Shown here piece by piece: positions 24,526 to 37,100 of a stretch of 64,000 bases of DNA (its first letter is position 1; every line of letters begins with the position of its first letter). Position numbers and translations under genes: made by a program. Below the pieces are notes generated by a model, which was not told the origin of the DNA, searched no databases, and saw only the letters and a list, made by a program, of their open reading frames with translations. Source of the DNA: Bettongia penicillata ogilbyi (lineage: Eukaryota; Chordata; Mammalia; Diprotodontia; Potoroidae); contig JAJHZJ010000251.1 in NCBI GenBank assembly GCA_023548195.1, forward strand, positions 310,001 through 374,000, read 5' to 3'.

Positions 24526-26335
24526 GCAATTGGCAAAAGAGGTTCAAAAAGCCAATGAGGAGAAGAATGCTTTCAAAAGCAAAATTAGCCAAATGGAAAA
24601 AGAGGTTCAAAAGCTCACTGAAGAAAATAGTTCTTGAAAGAAAATAGAATGGAACAGATGGAGTCTAATGACTTTCTGAGAAACCAAGAAATCATAAAAC
24701 AAAACCAAAAGAATGAAAAAATGGAAGAGAATGTGAAATATCTCATTGGAAAAACAACTGAACTGGGAAATAGATCCAGGAGAGACAATTTAAAAATTAT
24801 GGGACTACCTGAAAGCCATGATCAAAAAAAGAGCCTAGATATCATCTTTCATAAAATGATCAAGGAAAACTGCCCTGAGATTCTAGAACCAGAGGGCAAA
24901 ATAAGTATTGAAGGAATCCAATGATCACCGCCTGAAAGAGATCCAAAAAGAGAAACTCCTAGGAACATTGTGGCCAAATTCCAGAGTTCCCAGATCAAGG
25001 AGAAAATATTGCAAGCAGCTAGAAAGAAACAATTCCAGTATTGTGGAAATAAAATCAGGATAACTCAAGATCTAGCAGCTTCTACATTAAGGGATCGAAG
25101 GGCGTGCCATAGGATATTCCAGAAGTCAAAGGAACTAGGACTCAAACCAAGAATCACCTACTCAGCAAAACTGAGTATAATACTTCAGGGGAAAATATGG
25201 TCTTTCAGTGAAACAAAGGACTTTCAACCATTCTTGATGAAAAGACCAGAGCTGAAAAGAAAATTTGACTTTCAAACACAAGAATGAGAAGAAGCATGAA
25301 ATAGTAAACAGCAAAGGGAAGTCATAAGGGACTTACCAAAGGTGAACTGTTTACATTCCTACATGGAAAGACAATATTTGTAACTCTTAAAACTTTTCAG
25401 TATCTGGGTAGTTGGTGGGACCACACACACACGCACACACACATGTACATGCGTGCACGCATGCACACATACACACATGCATGCACACACAGAGACAGGG
25501 AGCACAGAGTGAATTGAATAGGATGGGACCATATCTTAAAAGAAATTAAGGTAAATGGTGAGAGAGAAATGTAGTGGGAGGAGAGAGGGTGAAATGGAAT
25601 GGGGTTAATTATATCTCATTCAAGAGGCAAGCAGGAAACTTTTTAGTGGAGGGAAAAAGAGGAGAGCTGAGAAAAAACATGAAGTTTACCCTCATCACAT
25701 TCGACTAAAGGAAGGAATAAAATGCACACTCATTTTGGTATGAAAACCTATCTTACAGTACAGAAAAATGGGGAAGAAGGAGATAAGCAGGGAGGGAGGG
25801 ATGATGGAAGGGAGGGCAATGGAAGAAGGGAGCAATTTGAGGTCAACACTCTTGGGGAGGGACAGGATCAAAAGACAGAATAGAAACAATGGGGGGCAGA
25901 ATAGGATGGAGGGAAATACAGTTAGTCTTATACAACATGACTGTTATCGAAGTCATTTGCAAAACTACACAGATATGGCCAATATTGAATTGCCTCCCTT
26001 CCCAAAGGGAATGGGTGGGGAGGGAGGGATGGGGAGAATTTGCAACTCAAAGTTTTAGGAACAACTGTTGAGTATTGTTGTTGCTACCAGGAAATAAGAA
26101 ATACAGTTAATGGGGAATAGAAAGTCATCTGACTCTACAGGAGAAAAGAGAAGATGGGGACAAGAGAAGGGAGGGATGATAGAAGAGAGGGCAGATTGGT
26201 GATAGGGAAAATTAGAATTCTTGGTGTATTGGGGTTGGGAGAGGGGATAAATGGGGAGAAAATTTGGAACCCAAAATTTTGTGAAAATGAATGTAAAAAG
26301 TTAAATAAATAAATAAATTAAAAAGAAAAAGAAAG
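24525..26335 (+). mobile_element. HAL1-like element B, 5'-truncated, inserted in an L1 3' UTR
   Basis: It opens within the ORF1 coiled coil (KENRMEQMESNDFLR follows at 24634) and retains the ORF1 C-terminal region (24970-25287, AASTLRDRRACHRIFQKSKE). It then goes straight to the same 3' UTR as element A, with no ORF2. Its A-rich tail ends near 26335. The L1 sequence AGGAGGGCAGG at the left junction and AAGAGGGCAGG at the right look like a target-site duplication. Confidence 0.75.
25424..25495 (+). repeat. CA/CATG-rich microsatellite inside HAL1-like element B
   Basis: Alternating purine-pyrimidine run of CACACA and GCATGCAC units. It sits at the same place in the element as the microsatellites of copies A (12905-12950) and C (43229-43370). 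Confidence 0.85.
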
Positions 26336-26455
26336 AGAAAGAGAAGAGGGCAGGGAGAGAGGGAGAAAAATTTGGAACTCAAAATTTTGTAAAAAGTGAA
26401 TGCTAAAAATTGTCTTTACATATAATTGAGAGGGAAGTAAAATGCTATTTTTTTT
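26335..26455 (+). mobile_element. Remaining 3' end of the interrupted L1
   Basis: GAGGGCAGGGAGAGAGGGAG, then GGAACTCAAAATTTTGTAAA and a T/A-rich end. It continues the 3' UTR that breaks off at 24525. Confidence 0.65.
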
Positions 26456-28105
26456 AAAAAAGTGATGGAGAAGGATTCTGAAAAAATGGAAAAATAGATC
26501 TGAAAATTTCAATTCTCCAGATTTCCCCCACAATGAATATAGAATAGTAAAAATAAACAAGAGTTCGGGTGAAACAGAGGTCCTGCTGGGACAACTGCAG
26601 AAGATCCAAAGAAAAATCTGAGGATGAAGGTTTGGTCCTTGTGAAGAGTAAACACTTCTAGGCTAGTTCCAGTAAAAGAGCAAGTGACAAGCCCTGGAGT
26701 TAGCTGGGCTGGGAGGGAGCCTTGGCCCCAGCCATAGGAACTTTCACTTCTCAGACAGTGACAGGAATCTTCTGTCTGAGCTGGGGAAGATTGAGGGAAC
26801 CTCTGATGATAAGGAATGCCAGACACAGCTGTGTTTCTGAGACAGCACACACCCAGTGAATACAGTGCAGAGAGGTGGAATTCTGCTGGCTATAGGTACT
26901 TATAGGAGGGTGAAGTTCTTGGTTTCAGTTCCAAACTAGAGGGGAAAATTGAAAGAGGATGTGAGATCAGAAACACCATTCTCCACTTTCCAGGTCTAGA
27001 GACTATTATAAAAAATAAGCTGCTACAAATTTTACAAATGAGCAGGTAAAGGAGAAAGAATTCAACCATAGAAAGTTACTATGGGAATAGAGAAGGGGCT
27101 CATCTTCAGAGGAGGATACTGAAGCAAATAAAGATGCTTCTACCCATAAGAACAAGGTCAAATGGTCATCTGCCCAAAAAGAAATCATAGAAGAACTTTA
27201 AAAAACAAATGAGAGAGATGGATAAAAAATTTTAGAAATTAAGAACAATCCAAGAAAAACAAGAAGATTATGAAAAGAAAGTCAATAAATTAGAAAAGGA
27301 GATCTAGAATCTTAAGGAAGAAAATAACTCTTTGAAAATTAGAATTGCACAAGGAGAAGCCAGCAAAGTTATGAGACCAAGAAATAATAAAGCAACATAT
27401 AAAGAATGAAAAAAATAGGAGAGAATATGAAACATCTTATAAGAAAAAGAACTAACCTGGAGAACATATGAAGAAGAGAGAACATAAGAATAATTGGGCT
27501 ATCTGAAGGCTATGATTTAAAAAAAAAAGAATCTTGATACAGTAATACAAGAAATAATTAAAGAAAATTGTTCTGAAGAATTAGAAGAGGGGAAAGTAGG
27601 AATAGACAAAAAATTCACTGATCACCACCTGAAAGTGATTCTATGAGGAAAACCTATAGAACTGTGGCCAAAAATAGTATACCCAGCAAAACTAAGCATA
27701 ACCCTGAAAAATGGATATTTAATGAATTGTCAGACTTTTAGGATTTTGTTTGAAAAAAATTTGAACTTAGAAGACTTTACTTATAAGATTCAAGAGAAAT
27801 ATAAGATACATATTAAAGACTAATTACAAGGGACTATAAAAGGACAGACTATTTAGATTTTGTATGAGGACATGTATAACATGTCTAAGATTGTTATTAG
27901 TAATTGAGTAGTTCATAAGAAAAACTGGAGTAGACCTGAGTATGACATGATTTTAAAAGGTAAAACCATTTAGGAACAGGTAATAAGAGTATAATTATTT
28001 TGTACAAATGAGGTGTAAGAGGAAGAGCTGACACAGAGGAATTAGATAGGGAGGCGGACTGGTAGTTCTGAAACCTTACTTTCATCAGGAGTGGGTTTAA
28101 GAGGG

Positions 28106-28108
<3 letters not shown>

Positions 28109-28178
<70 letters not shown>
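28109..28178 (+). repeat. (TA)35 microsatellite
   Basis: A perfect 70-bp TA run within the LINE copy, encoding a spurious Tyr-Ile repeat frame. Confidence 0.97.
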
Positions 28179-28181
<3 letters not shown>

Positions 28182-28739
28182 GGGTTCAAAAGTCTTTTAA
28201 ATTCAAAAAAAAAGCTAAGGGGATAGAGTGGGGAGAAGAGGATGAGAGAGAGATTTTAGAGAGAAGGGGGTGAGGGAATAGGATAATTGGGGTAATAGAA
28301 AGGTATTTAGATCAATGGGAATAGAAGATAAGGGAGAGATGGGGGTTATCTAGAATAAATAAAAGGAAGGCAAGGCAGCAGGTAGAAGTAAAGTAGAGGA
28401 GTCAGGAAGGATAGGAAATAAGAGACAAACACAAACAAAATAAAAATCGGAAGTAGAATTTATTAAGAAAAAAAGCAGGGATAGTCATCATGATCTCAGA
28501 CAAAATTAAAGCTAAAATAAATTTAATCGTAAGAGAAAAATAGGGAAACTTCACTATACATTAGTCATATTGATCAGTATTCTCTTAGACTATTTAAATA
28601 CCTAGACAGTATAAGGATGGAATACTGCTGAGGCGTAGGAAATGATGAGTTGAAGGACTTAGAAAAACATGAAAAGACTTGGACCTATGAAGGAAAAGGT
28701 TATCTACCGTCAGAGAAACAGAGGACAAATGAGTATAGT

Positions 28740-28970
28740 ATAGTCTTACATGGACGTATGTGAATGTATATGTATATGAATATCATTATAGATATCAAAG
28801 TATATGTATGTGTATGTAAGTGTACATATGTGTGTATATGCATATATATCTTTGTGTATATGTGTATATATGTATCAATGTATATGTATATTTGCATGTA
28901 TATATAGTATATAACTGTGTTTATGTATTGTACATACGTATATGTGTATGTGTGTATACATAAATCCACA
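28740..28970 (+). repeat. TGTATA/TATG-rich simple repeat
   Basis: About 230 bp of alternating TGTATATG-type units. The minus-strand frames 29170-28700 and 29096-28875 are artefacts of it. Confidence 0.9.
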
Positions 28971-29289
28971 CTTATTTGTACTTTCTTGTGGGTGGGGGAG
29001 GAAGAGGAGAAAAAAAGACAAAGTAAAAAATATATAGCAGAGAACAAATGAAAATTTACCAGGAAGTGAAGAAAAGATGGACAGCTCTGAACACAATGCA
29101 TAGTATAAAGACTTTTTTGAAATGGAAATTTATTGCTACATATTTTGATCCTCCACTGTGTACATGGCAATGCTTTTTTCCTTTTCTTAATTTTTATTTA
29201 TGTTTCTTTTTCTTTTCTTCCCATGAATTGAAGTTTTCATTTTTAAATTTAAAATAGTAATAAAAATAATTTTTTCTAAAAGTAATTGC

Positions 29290-29420
29290 TTATCTCTACC
29301 TAAGATATCATGCCTCCATTCCTTTGCTCACATTTTCCCCTTCCTAGTATTCTGTACTACTGATCTAATTTCTTATCATCCTTCAAGGTTTAGCTCAAAG
29401 TTCCACTTCCTCCATGAAGA
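29290..29420 (+). repeat. L2-type LINE fragment
   Basis: TTCAAGGTTTAGCTCAAAGT and TCCACTTCCTCCATGAAGAC are L2 3' end landmarks. Confidence 0.65.
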
Positions 29421-29424
29421 CTTC

Positions 29425-30400
29425 TTTTTAAAATATTTTTATTTAAAGTTTTGAGTTCCAAATTCTGTCTTTCCCTTCCCCCCTCTCCTCCTCACTTCCT
29501 GAGAAGGTAAGCAATCAGATATAGGTTATACATTTGCAATTATGTAAAATATTTCCATATTAATCATTTTGCACAGACTTGAATAAGAGGAAAAATGAAA
29601 GTGAAAAATAACATGCTTCAGTCCATATTCAAACAATATCAGATCTTTCTCTGGAGGTAGGTAGCACTCTTCATTATTAGTCCTTTGGGATTGCCTTAGA
29701 TCACTGTATTGCTGAGAACAGCTAAGTCGTTCATAGTTCTTCATAGAACAATATTATTGTTACTCTGTATAATGTTCTACTTCTGACTGCCTTACTGTGC
29801 ATCAGTTCATGGAAGTCTTTCCAGGTTTTTCTGAAATCATCCTACTTGTCATTTCTTATAGCACAATAATATTCTGTTACAACCATACACCACAGTTTGT
29901 TAGCCATTCCCCGACTGATAAGCATCCCTTCAATTTCTATTCCTAGCCACTACAAAAAGAGTTGCTGCAAATACTTTTGTAAAAATAGGTCCTTTTCCTT
30001 CTTTCAATGTCTTTGGGATATAGACCTAGCAGTGGTATTGCTGGATCAAAGAGTGTGGGGAACCTGTGGCCTTGAGGTCACATGTGGTCTTCTAGGTCCT
30101 CGAGCGCAACCTTTTGACTGAGTCCAAGTTTTACAGAACAAATCCTTTTATTAATGGGATTTGTTCCATGAAGTTTGGATTCAGTCAAAGGGCCTCACAT
30201 GACAACCTAGAGGGCTACGTGTGGCCTCAAGATTGCAGGTTCCTTACCCCTGGCATTATATACAGTTTTATAGTCAACTTTGGGCATAGTTCCAAATTGC
30301 TCTCCAGAATGACTGGATCACTCGTGAAGGCTTTTCTGACTGCTGTAACCTTAATGATACCACCCCCTAGCATCCTACAGTATTACCTGCGTATATAAAA
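29425..30400 (-). mobile_element. L1 3' end, antisense, split by a hAT-like element
   Basis: On minus it matches the ORF2 C-terminal region and 3' UTR, with the same landmarks as 14755-15475 and 60140-60720 (for example plus-strand TCTTTCCAGGTTTTTCTGAA). It is interrupted at 30050-30252. Confidence 0.8.
30050..30252. mobile_element. Foldback hAT-like non-autonomous DNA transposon
   Basis: The two halves are inverted copies. The left arm GGAACCTGTGGCCTTGAGG mirrors GGAACCTGCAATCTTGAGG read from the right end. The inner arms CTTTTGACTGAGTCCAA and CTTTGACTGAATCCAA also pair, around a short AT loop near 30150. The right terminus reads CAGGGGTAAGGAACC outward, a typical hAT start. It carries no coding capacity. 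Confidence 0.7.
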
Positions 30401-30594
30401 CAACTTAGCACTGAATCACCACCAAGCTTGCCCCAGACAGGGATAAACTTGTCCTGTATTGACAGTGCCACCTGGTGACTGCCACAGGGAAATAATTTTC
30501 TGTAGTATGCCTTCTTCACCTTTTCTTCTCCTTCAGAGGATAGTATATACACTATGCTCTCCATTACAATGCATAAAGCCAGCAAAATCTACTT

Positions 30595-30745
30595 TAGAGA
30601 CAGCTAAGTAGCATGGGGGATACGCTACTGGACTTAGTGTCCAATTCCTGCCTCTGACGTTTATTAGCTGTGTGACTCTGGGCAAGTTACACTCTCAGCC
30701 TTGGTTTCCTTATCTAAAAATAAGGTACAAATAATGCTATTATGA
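30595..30745 (+). repeat. MIR/MAR1-type SINE, sense
   Basis: ACAGCTAAGTAGCATGGGGG head, GCTGTGTGACTCTGGGCAAG core. Confidence 0.75.
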
Positions 30746-31029
30746 TTGCTGCAGGCATTTCTGAAAACACCACATATTTATCTTCATCCAACATCCAACT
30801 TCGCCCTTGTCCAACTCTCCTCCTCTTTGAACACTTATCCAATTACCTCAGAGTCATCTTTTTAACTTTCTCTCACTGTATTCATTCAGAATTCCAGTGA
30901 TATTCTGGGCTTAAAATTTCTGCAGGCTATCCTAGATACCTGCCCAGTATTAATATCATCATTTCTATGAAAAAAAAAACCAAAACCAATTTGAAATAAA
31001 CATGGAACTCATTCATAAGCTGAGCTTTC

Positions 31030-31035
31030 TTTATT
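31030..31035 (-). terminator. DYDC1: DYDC1 polyadenylation signal AATAAA
   Basis: AATAAA on the minus strand (TTTATT on plus) lies 43-48 nt beyond the DYDC1 stop codon. This fits a very short 3' UTR with cleavage near 31010. Confidence 0.75.
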
Positions 31036-31077
31036 GAAAACTGTAACAAGCAAAAATATGTATATGGCTGTTGTTCA

Positions 31078-31113
31078 TTACTCTCTGTCTTCTTTATCAT
31101 AATCTAATGTTAC
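31078..31113 (-). CDS. DYDC1: DYDC1 terminal coding exon
   Basis: Acceptor TGCTTTTAG precedes eleven codons (VTLDYDKEDRE) and the TAA stop at 31080-31078. The short acidic tail resembles the human C-terminus in character. A canonical polyadenylation signal lies about 45 nt downstream, so this is probably the last exon, extending to about 31010. Confidence 0.85.
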   Translation of the reverse strand, partial: VTLDYDKEDRE

Positions 31114-34100
31114 CTAAAAGCAAAATAAAAAAGTAAATATTATTCTTCAGCATTATCTAAACTTTGAAAATGTCACAAAGCAAAGTAAATACATACAATG
31201 TTTAGATAACCTTCTAACTGACTATGTGTACTGTTTCAGTTTTGGTTGATTGTGATCAATAAAATTCAACAGAATTTTTAAAATTAATTCTGTTTTCAAA
31301 ATAGTTACAAAAGGTCCATAAAAATCACTTAAATCCTATCAAAGCTTGAACTATTCGTAGACTGTTAGCCTATAATGTGTTGTACATGGGATCAATTAAA
31401 TTGGTCTCAGAGTTTTTAGTTTAGTAGAAGTTACTACTAAATTTCTTGCCATGAAAATTCAAGACATCAATATAATTAGTATTCTAAAAATATGCTGAAG
31501 TTTTCATTAAAGGGCCCAAACTAATACTTGATCATGCAAACCTAAAAACATCATTAACTATGTGGTACATATGTAAGTGATGTCCTTTGTCTATAGTAAC
31601 TATTCCAACATCAATCACACATTTTCAGTTGTTTCCAATAGAAGAAATGGATCTGTGATCTATTTGGTTTCCCACCTATCCCCTTTGTGGTCAATGGTGT
31701 ATCTGCAAAATGAACTGTCACATTCAGGATCCAAAATATGGCCACTGAAGATTTTTCCTTGTGAAGTTCACAACCTTGACATGGTACTATAGTCTAACCA
31801 AAACAAAAGATGTTCTTACCAAAACCCCCTTTTCTAAAAATACTTACTTCAGAAAGAGTTGGTTCCTCTAATTCTTCAACTCGACTTAAATTAGGTGCTC
31901 CATACCTATCGCTAATTTCAGCTAACGTCTTATTTAAGTCATCCTACAATTCAAATAATTCAATTGCAATTTTTAAGTGACTTTACAAAAAGTTAATCCA
32001 TTTAAAAATGATATTTCTATATTTATTTACAACCAATAAATTGATTATAGTAGTAACAACATATTTAAGACTTCCAAAGCATTTTAAATTCATTTGACAT
32101 AGGTCAAAATGACTACTGATGACTAAAGGATTTTCCAGGACAGAGTACAGAATGTTCAAAAGTAATCTTACGCATTTGAAAAATATACATATAACTTTTA
32201 GTCTTCTTAAAAGAATGCTATCAGTATCTCAAAAGATTCTAGTTATTTATAAAAATGAGTTATCTTTTTATCTACCCAAACACCTATAATGGAGTGTTCT
32301 AGATTGCACTTAATAAATGATTAAAAAATGAAAATTTTCATTAACTTTGAGATTTAGCTTGACAGCACATTTGGGACTTGTTATAACTAGAATACAGACA
32401 GATAAGGGCTATCCCTTTAATATGACCTTAGTTACCCAATTAAAATAAGACTGATTAAAATTAATGAATAAAGCTTTATACAGGAAGCCCTTCTGGAGAG
32501 TTGTTATTATTCTCCTCCTGAAATTCTAATTTTTTTATTTATTGGTTTAGATGTTGAATGTAAGCTCTCTGAGGACAAGAACTGTTTTTCATTTTGTCTT
32601 TGCAACCCAAGCTTCTAATATAATGCCTTCTACTTTATAGGCACTTAATAAATGTGTGTTAAATTTAATTGAATCATGTGTCAGAATTTACTTTTGCTTT
32701 CTAGAATGAATTACTGCATATAACCATCAACTGGTTTTCTCCTTACCCCTTCCACTGGAGTAGTTTCTACTATAGTCTCTTCTTCTTCCCCGCTTTGCTC
32801 CTCCTCATACTCTGACTATAATAATATTAAAAAAGAAAAGTTGAACAAAAAAAAACCACTTTTTATAATTTATAATTTTCTTTCCACCCTTATCAAATAG
32901 TTCTACTGAATAATCAAATGTATGTTGTGACAAGTCATTCTCACAGTAAAATCAAAGTAATTAAGCAATAATGCATTCAAATGTATAGATCTAATTGTCA
33001 TCTTATATTCCATTTTAGTAGAAGTGATCATATTAAGGGGCAACAATTTAATAGATCTGCAATATAAGTATTTCTTCTGAAGGTACCAAGTACAATCATC
33101 CATGCCCTATAGTCTCATTCAGTGTAATTCACATCAGCCTCTGCTTAAAAAGAATCTGGGATATGGTGGCATTGTCAAGAGATGTTAAACGGGTAACACC
33201 AATAGGTCTTGTCAAGAGACTGAATACGAGGTGTAAAAGGGAGAAAGTGAGTGTGATCCTAGGTTGCAAGGATGGGTGATCAGGAGGATGGTGGTACCCT
33301 TGACAAAAGGGAAGTTTAGAAGAAAAAAAGATTAGTAGTGGGTAGTGGGTGAGATAATGAGTGCAATTTTGGACATTTTGAGTATAAGGTGTTTATGAGA
33401 CATCCAGTTCAAGATGCCCAGTGGGTAGTTGAGGATGCAAGATAGCAGTAGTAACTTTTCAAGTCACCAAGATACGCAATACAAGATTGGGAATCGTCCT
33501 TGACTTCCTTCACCTTCCTCCTTTTGACCCAATCTCATCAGCTGCCGAATTTTGTCAATTCTACTTCAATACTACATCTCTTGCACCTGCTCCCTCCCCA
33601 CCCCCTCCATTCCCACGCCATTATCGTTTTTAGGCTCTCTTTACCTCTCACTTGTACTATTGTAAAAGCCTCCTATTTGGTCTCCCTGGGTCCATTATTT
33701 CTCTTCTCCAAACCATCCTTCCCACAGTTTCCCAATTAATATTATGCATGATGTTCTCCTTTCATCTAGTATCTCCCTCTCTTGGAGAGAGCTTCAAAAC
33801 CAATTCTTCAATTTCTTCAAAATTACATCACCCCCAGAATGACTTTCTTCCATCCACAAACACATCTCATCCACCTGACATTCCTAATTTCATCTTCAGT
33901 CCCATTTCCACTTTCTCATATAGCATTGTTAGCTCTCAAGGTCTCACATATAGGGAATGAGGAAGTCTGATATCTTTTCTAGGTTTAGAGTCTAGTTAAT
34001 ATAAGGACTGTTTTTTTGTTTCAAGGTAAGATCCTGCCAGTTTTTTACAGGGCAATCCTTTACTGATCTATTGGATTTCTTCTTCTGAGTCTTGTCTACT

Positions 34101-37100
34101 CTGTGTTTTATCAATCTGGCTTTTTTAATATTTTTGTCCATAGTTATCCATTTCATTCCTCAAGATTATGTGTCTAAAATTGTTTATTATGCTATCATAA
34201 TCTCTCATTTTCCATGTCAATATTTAGGGTTTCCTCTCCTTTTAAAAATTACATTTTCTAATTGTCTATCAATTTTCTTACTCTTTTCTAATATTGCTTC
34301 TATTTCATTCATCTCTGCTCTCATCTCAGTTATCTCCATTTTTCTGCTTTCTATTGGCAAATTCAAATTAGTCTTGTTCCTTTTCTAATTGGAGACACCT
34401 CCCTAAGCTTCCCTTTTCCTGCATATGAAAATATATATATATACATATATTTTTCAACATAATAAGTCTTCCTCTGAGCACCACACTGGTTGTTTGCAAT
34501 ACATTTTGAAATGTATTCTATTTAATGTAATATGATATTGACTTTTGCAATTTCCCTTTTCACCCAGTCATTATTTAATAAATGGATTGTGGCTTTTTAT
34601 TTGCTTGTTTGTTTGTTACCACAAGGACTTGTTCCTTTAACCTATTTTGTTTTGTTTTGTTGGTCATGGCAGAAGGGGTATTCAAGTGAGTTCTGGACAA
34701 GTGTTTTCTTTGGTATGGGGATGCCTGATGTGCAAATTCCCTATATTAAAACAGATTACTCATAGGTAGTTTATAGAACCAAAGAGTCGCCTTGGAGGGT
34801 TATTGAGAGGTTAAGCTACTGGTCTATAGACATACAACTAGTATTTGGGAGGGGTGGAATATGAACTCAGGTCTTTCTGACTCGAAGGTAGCATCTCTAC
34901 ACTACACCATAGCGTCTAGGCGCATTTGCCTTACAGTATTATCTACTCTAGCTTCATTGTATTATGATCTATAAAGAGAACACACACTTTCTGCCTCTCT
35001 AATTTTCCTACAACTTCCTGGCTTCTCTGGCTTCCTTCAAGGCTCAGCTAAAGTCCCAACTTCTGCAAGAAGTCTTTCTCCATCCTCCTTAATCTCAGCT
35101 CCTTCACTCTGAAGTTATTTCTTATTCATCTTGCCTATATCGTTTGTACAGATCATTTGCATGTTCTCTCCCCATTAGACTATAAACTCCTTGAGAGCTG
35201 GGATGGTCTTTTGCCTTTCTTCATATCCCCAACATTTAGTACAGTGCCTGGACATAGCCAGTGTTTTTTATTCATTGTTTGGAACCATGACATCATGAAG
35301 ATGATGGCATGACATGCAAGGGAGGGAGGGCTGTGCAAAGTCACCAGTCTCACTTTCTCCTCAGGAGCCATCTGGGTCCACTGGCAAGAAATAGATCAGG
35401 ATGACATTATCCAGAACCTGATCAATTTCCAAATGTAGCTCCCATTGGAAAGTCAATTAAAAGTATATAAACTGAATCCCTCAGTGTATGGTCACTGGGG
35501 CAGAAAGTATCCAGGACAAAGCAAGTTCACATCATGTTGAAGAATTAAACTGTCTGTGTTTAAGAAATATTAAACTTTGTTCAGGAGACAGTAAAGAAAG
35601 AGGGAGCTCATCTTTTGCTATAACCAGATATACTTGATCCATCTATGACAGAACTGAGAGATCACTGGACCTGAAATCAGATAGACCCAGATTCAAATGC
35701 CACCAATGAAAATTATTAGCTATGTAACTTTACAAAAAGTCATTGAAATTCTCTGAGTTTCACTTTCTTCATCTGTAAAATGGGGATAATAACACTTGTA
35801 GCACATATCCTACAACCTTGAGACACTCAAATGAGCTAAGGGATGGAATATCTTTGCAAACTTTAAAGCACTCTATTAAATATCAGCATTATTTTTCTAT
35901 TCCAATTTCTCCAGTCATTTCTAAGAAAATTTATTATGATCCTAATTTATCTTTCTCCCCACTCCCCTTTGTATATCATAGGATGATAGCACCACAGCTC
36001 TAGAACTAGAAGAGAACTCAGGTACTTTCTGGGTCAACACTATCATTTTACAGACAAGAAAACAGAGACTCGGTGGCTTGCCCGAGATCACATTAATAGT
36101 AACTGGCAAAACCAGAATTTGATGGAAGATCCTTTAACTCCAGAAAATTACCTATCCTTTTCTTTGCAGATTGAAGAAATTTTTCCTAATCAGTGTCATG
36201 TTGAATGAGTAAATATTAATCTTCTTCTTCATAGGGATATATGAATTCATTCTAACAGTGTTTTTGCTTTTTTTCCCCAATTTTGGGAAATTTTCTTGAA
36301 AAATATTCTGGAATACAGTGCTTAAAATTCTTTGGTTTTTAAAAATGTTTCAGAATGTTTGTAATACTGAGATTAAAGTATTTTGACCTACCCCAAGTGT
36401 GTTATTTTAAGAGATTTTGAAGTTTCTTTCCATATGACTTTTTCTAAAACTAGGTTGTAAATTAGTTTTACCACTTTCTCTGCTTTATATGCAATTTTAT
36501 TTTCAATTGTATTAATGTTTATTTGTGTTTATTTGGGGAAATTTTTCATTTTCAACTTAGAAGCATTTTCCTGTTAATCATTTGAAGGACCTAATTATGC
36601 CCTATTAAATACTAACAATACCACTGATAGCCTATTCTTAATCAAAGAGAATAATCAATCATATAGTTTTAAAGATAACACAAAGGCATATGATAAGAAT
36701 AGATTTCATCTATCATGAAAATAGACAAAAAACACTGCCTAAGTACCTTCTCTAGCTCTTCCAACATCAGCCTTTCTCTTTCTTGCATTTCCATTTCAAG
36801 TCGCTGCTGAATAAAAATACAAAAATGCATACATTACATTAGACTAAAATCAATTTCTATAGTTTAGTTCTTCTATTAAATTCCTCAGGGGTAACAAATT
36901 TACATACGACTATGTAAACGAATCTGCCTATTGCCAATTTCACATTCTCTACTTCATATTAATTCATATTCACATTCTTTGCAGTAAGCCCTATTTGATT
37001 ATTTCTTCTTAATCATTGTCAATATCCTTCAATTTTAGCTTCAGTTCATTCCAATTACAAATTGGTATAGGGAGCACTTGGAAAGAAATCTCCTTCTGTC

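Larger units (their letters stand above)
26460..29285 (+). mobile_element. ORF1-only LINE copy (HAL1-type, different subfamily), broken
   Basis: A 5' UTR-like section is followed by an ORF1-like section at about 27180-27830. It aligns in order with the ORF1 of elements A and B (GGAGAGAATATGAAACATCT, then TTCACTGATCACCACCTGAA) but is full of stops. The stretch to about 29285 has no reverse-transcriptase sequence and ends with an A/T-rich tail. The last 250 bp (29030-29280) reappear at 40985-41285. Confidence 0.5.

Noticed and set aside
24634..25287. Two adjacent frames of 96 and 105 codons with coiled-coil and conserved C-terminal regions
   Set aside because: They are LINE ORF1 fragments (HAL1-like copy B) interrupted by a stop and a frameshift.
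28700..29170. Minus-strand frame of 156 codons rich in Tyr/Ile/His
   Set aside because: Translation of a TGTATA simple repeat inside a LINE.
1..31000. Possible MAT1A exons, expected on the minus strand to the left by synteny with human
   Set aside because: No frame resembling methionine adenosyltransferase was seen. The gene probably lies beyond the window edge.
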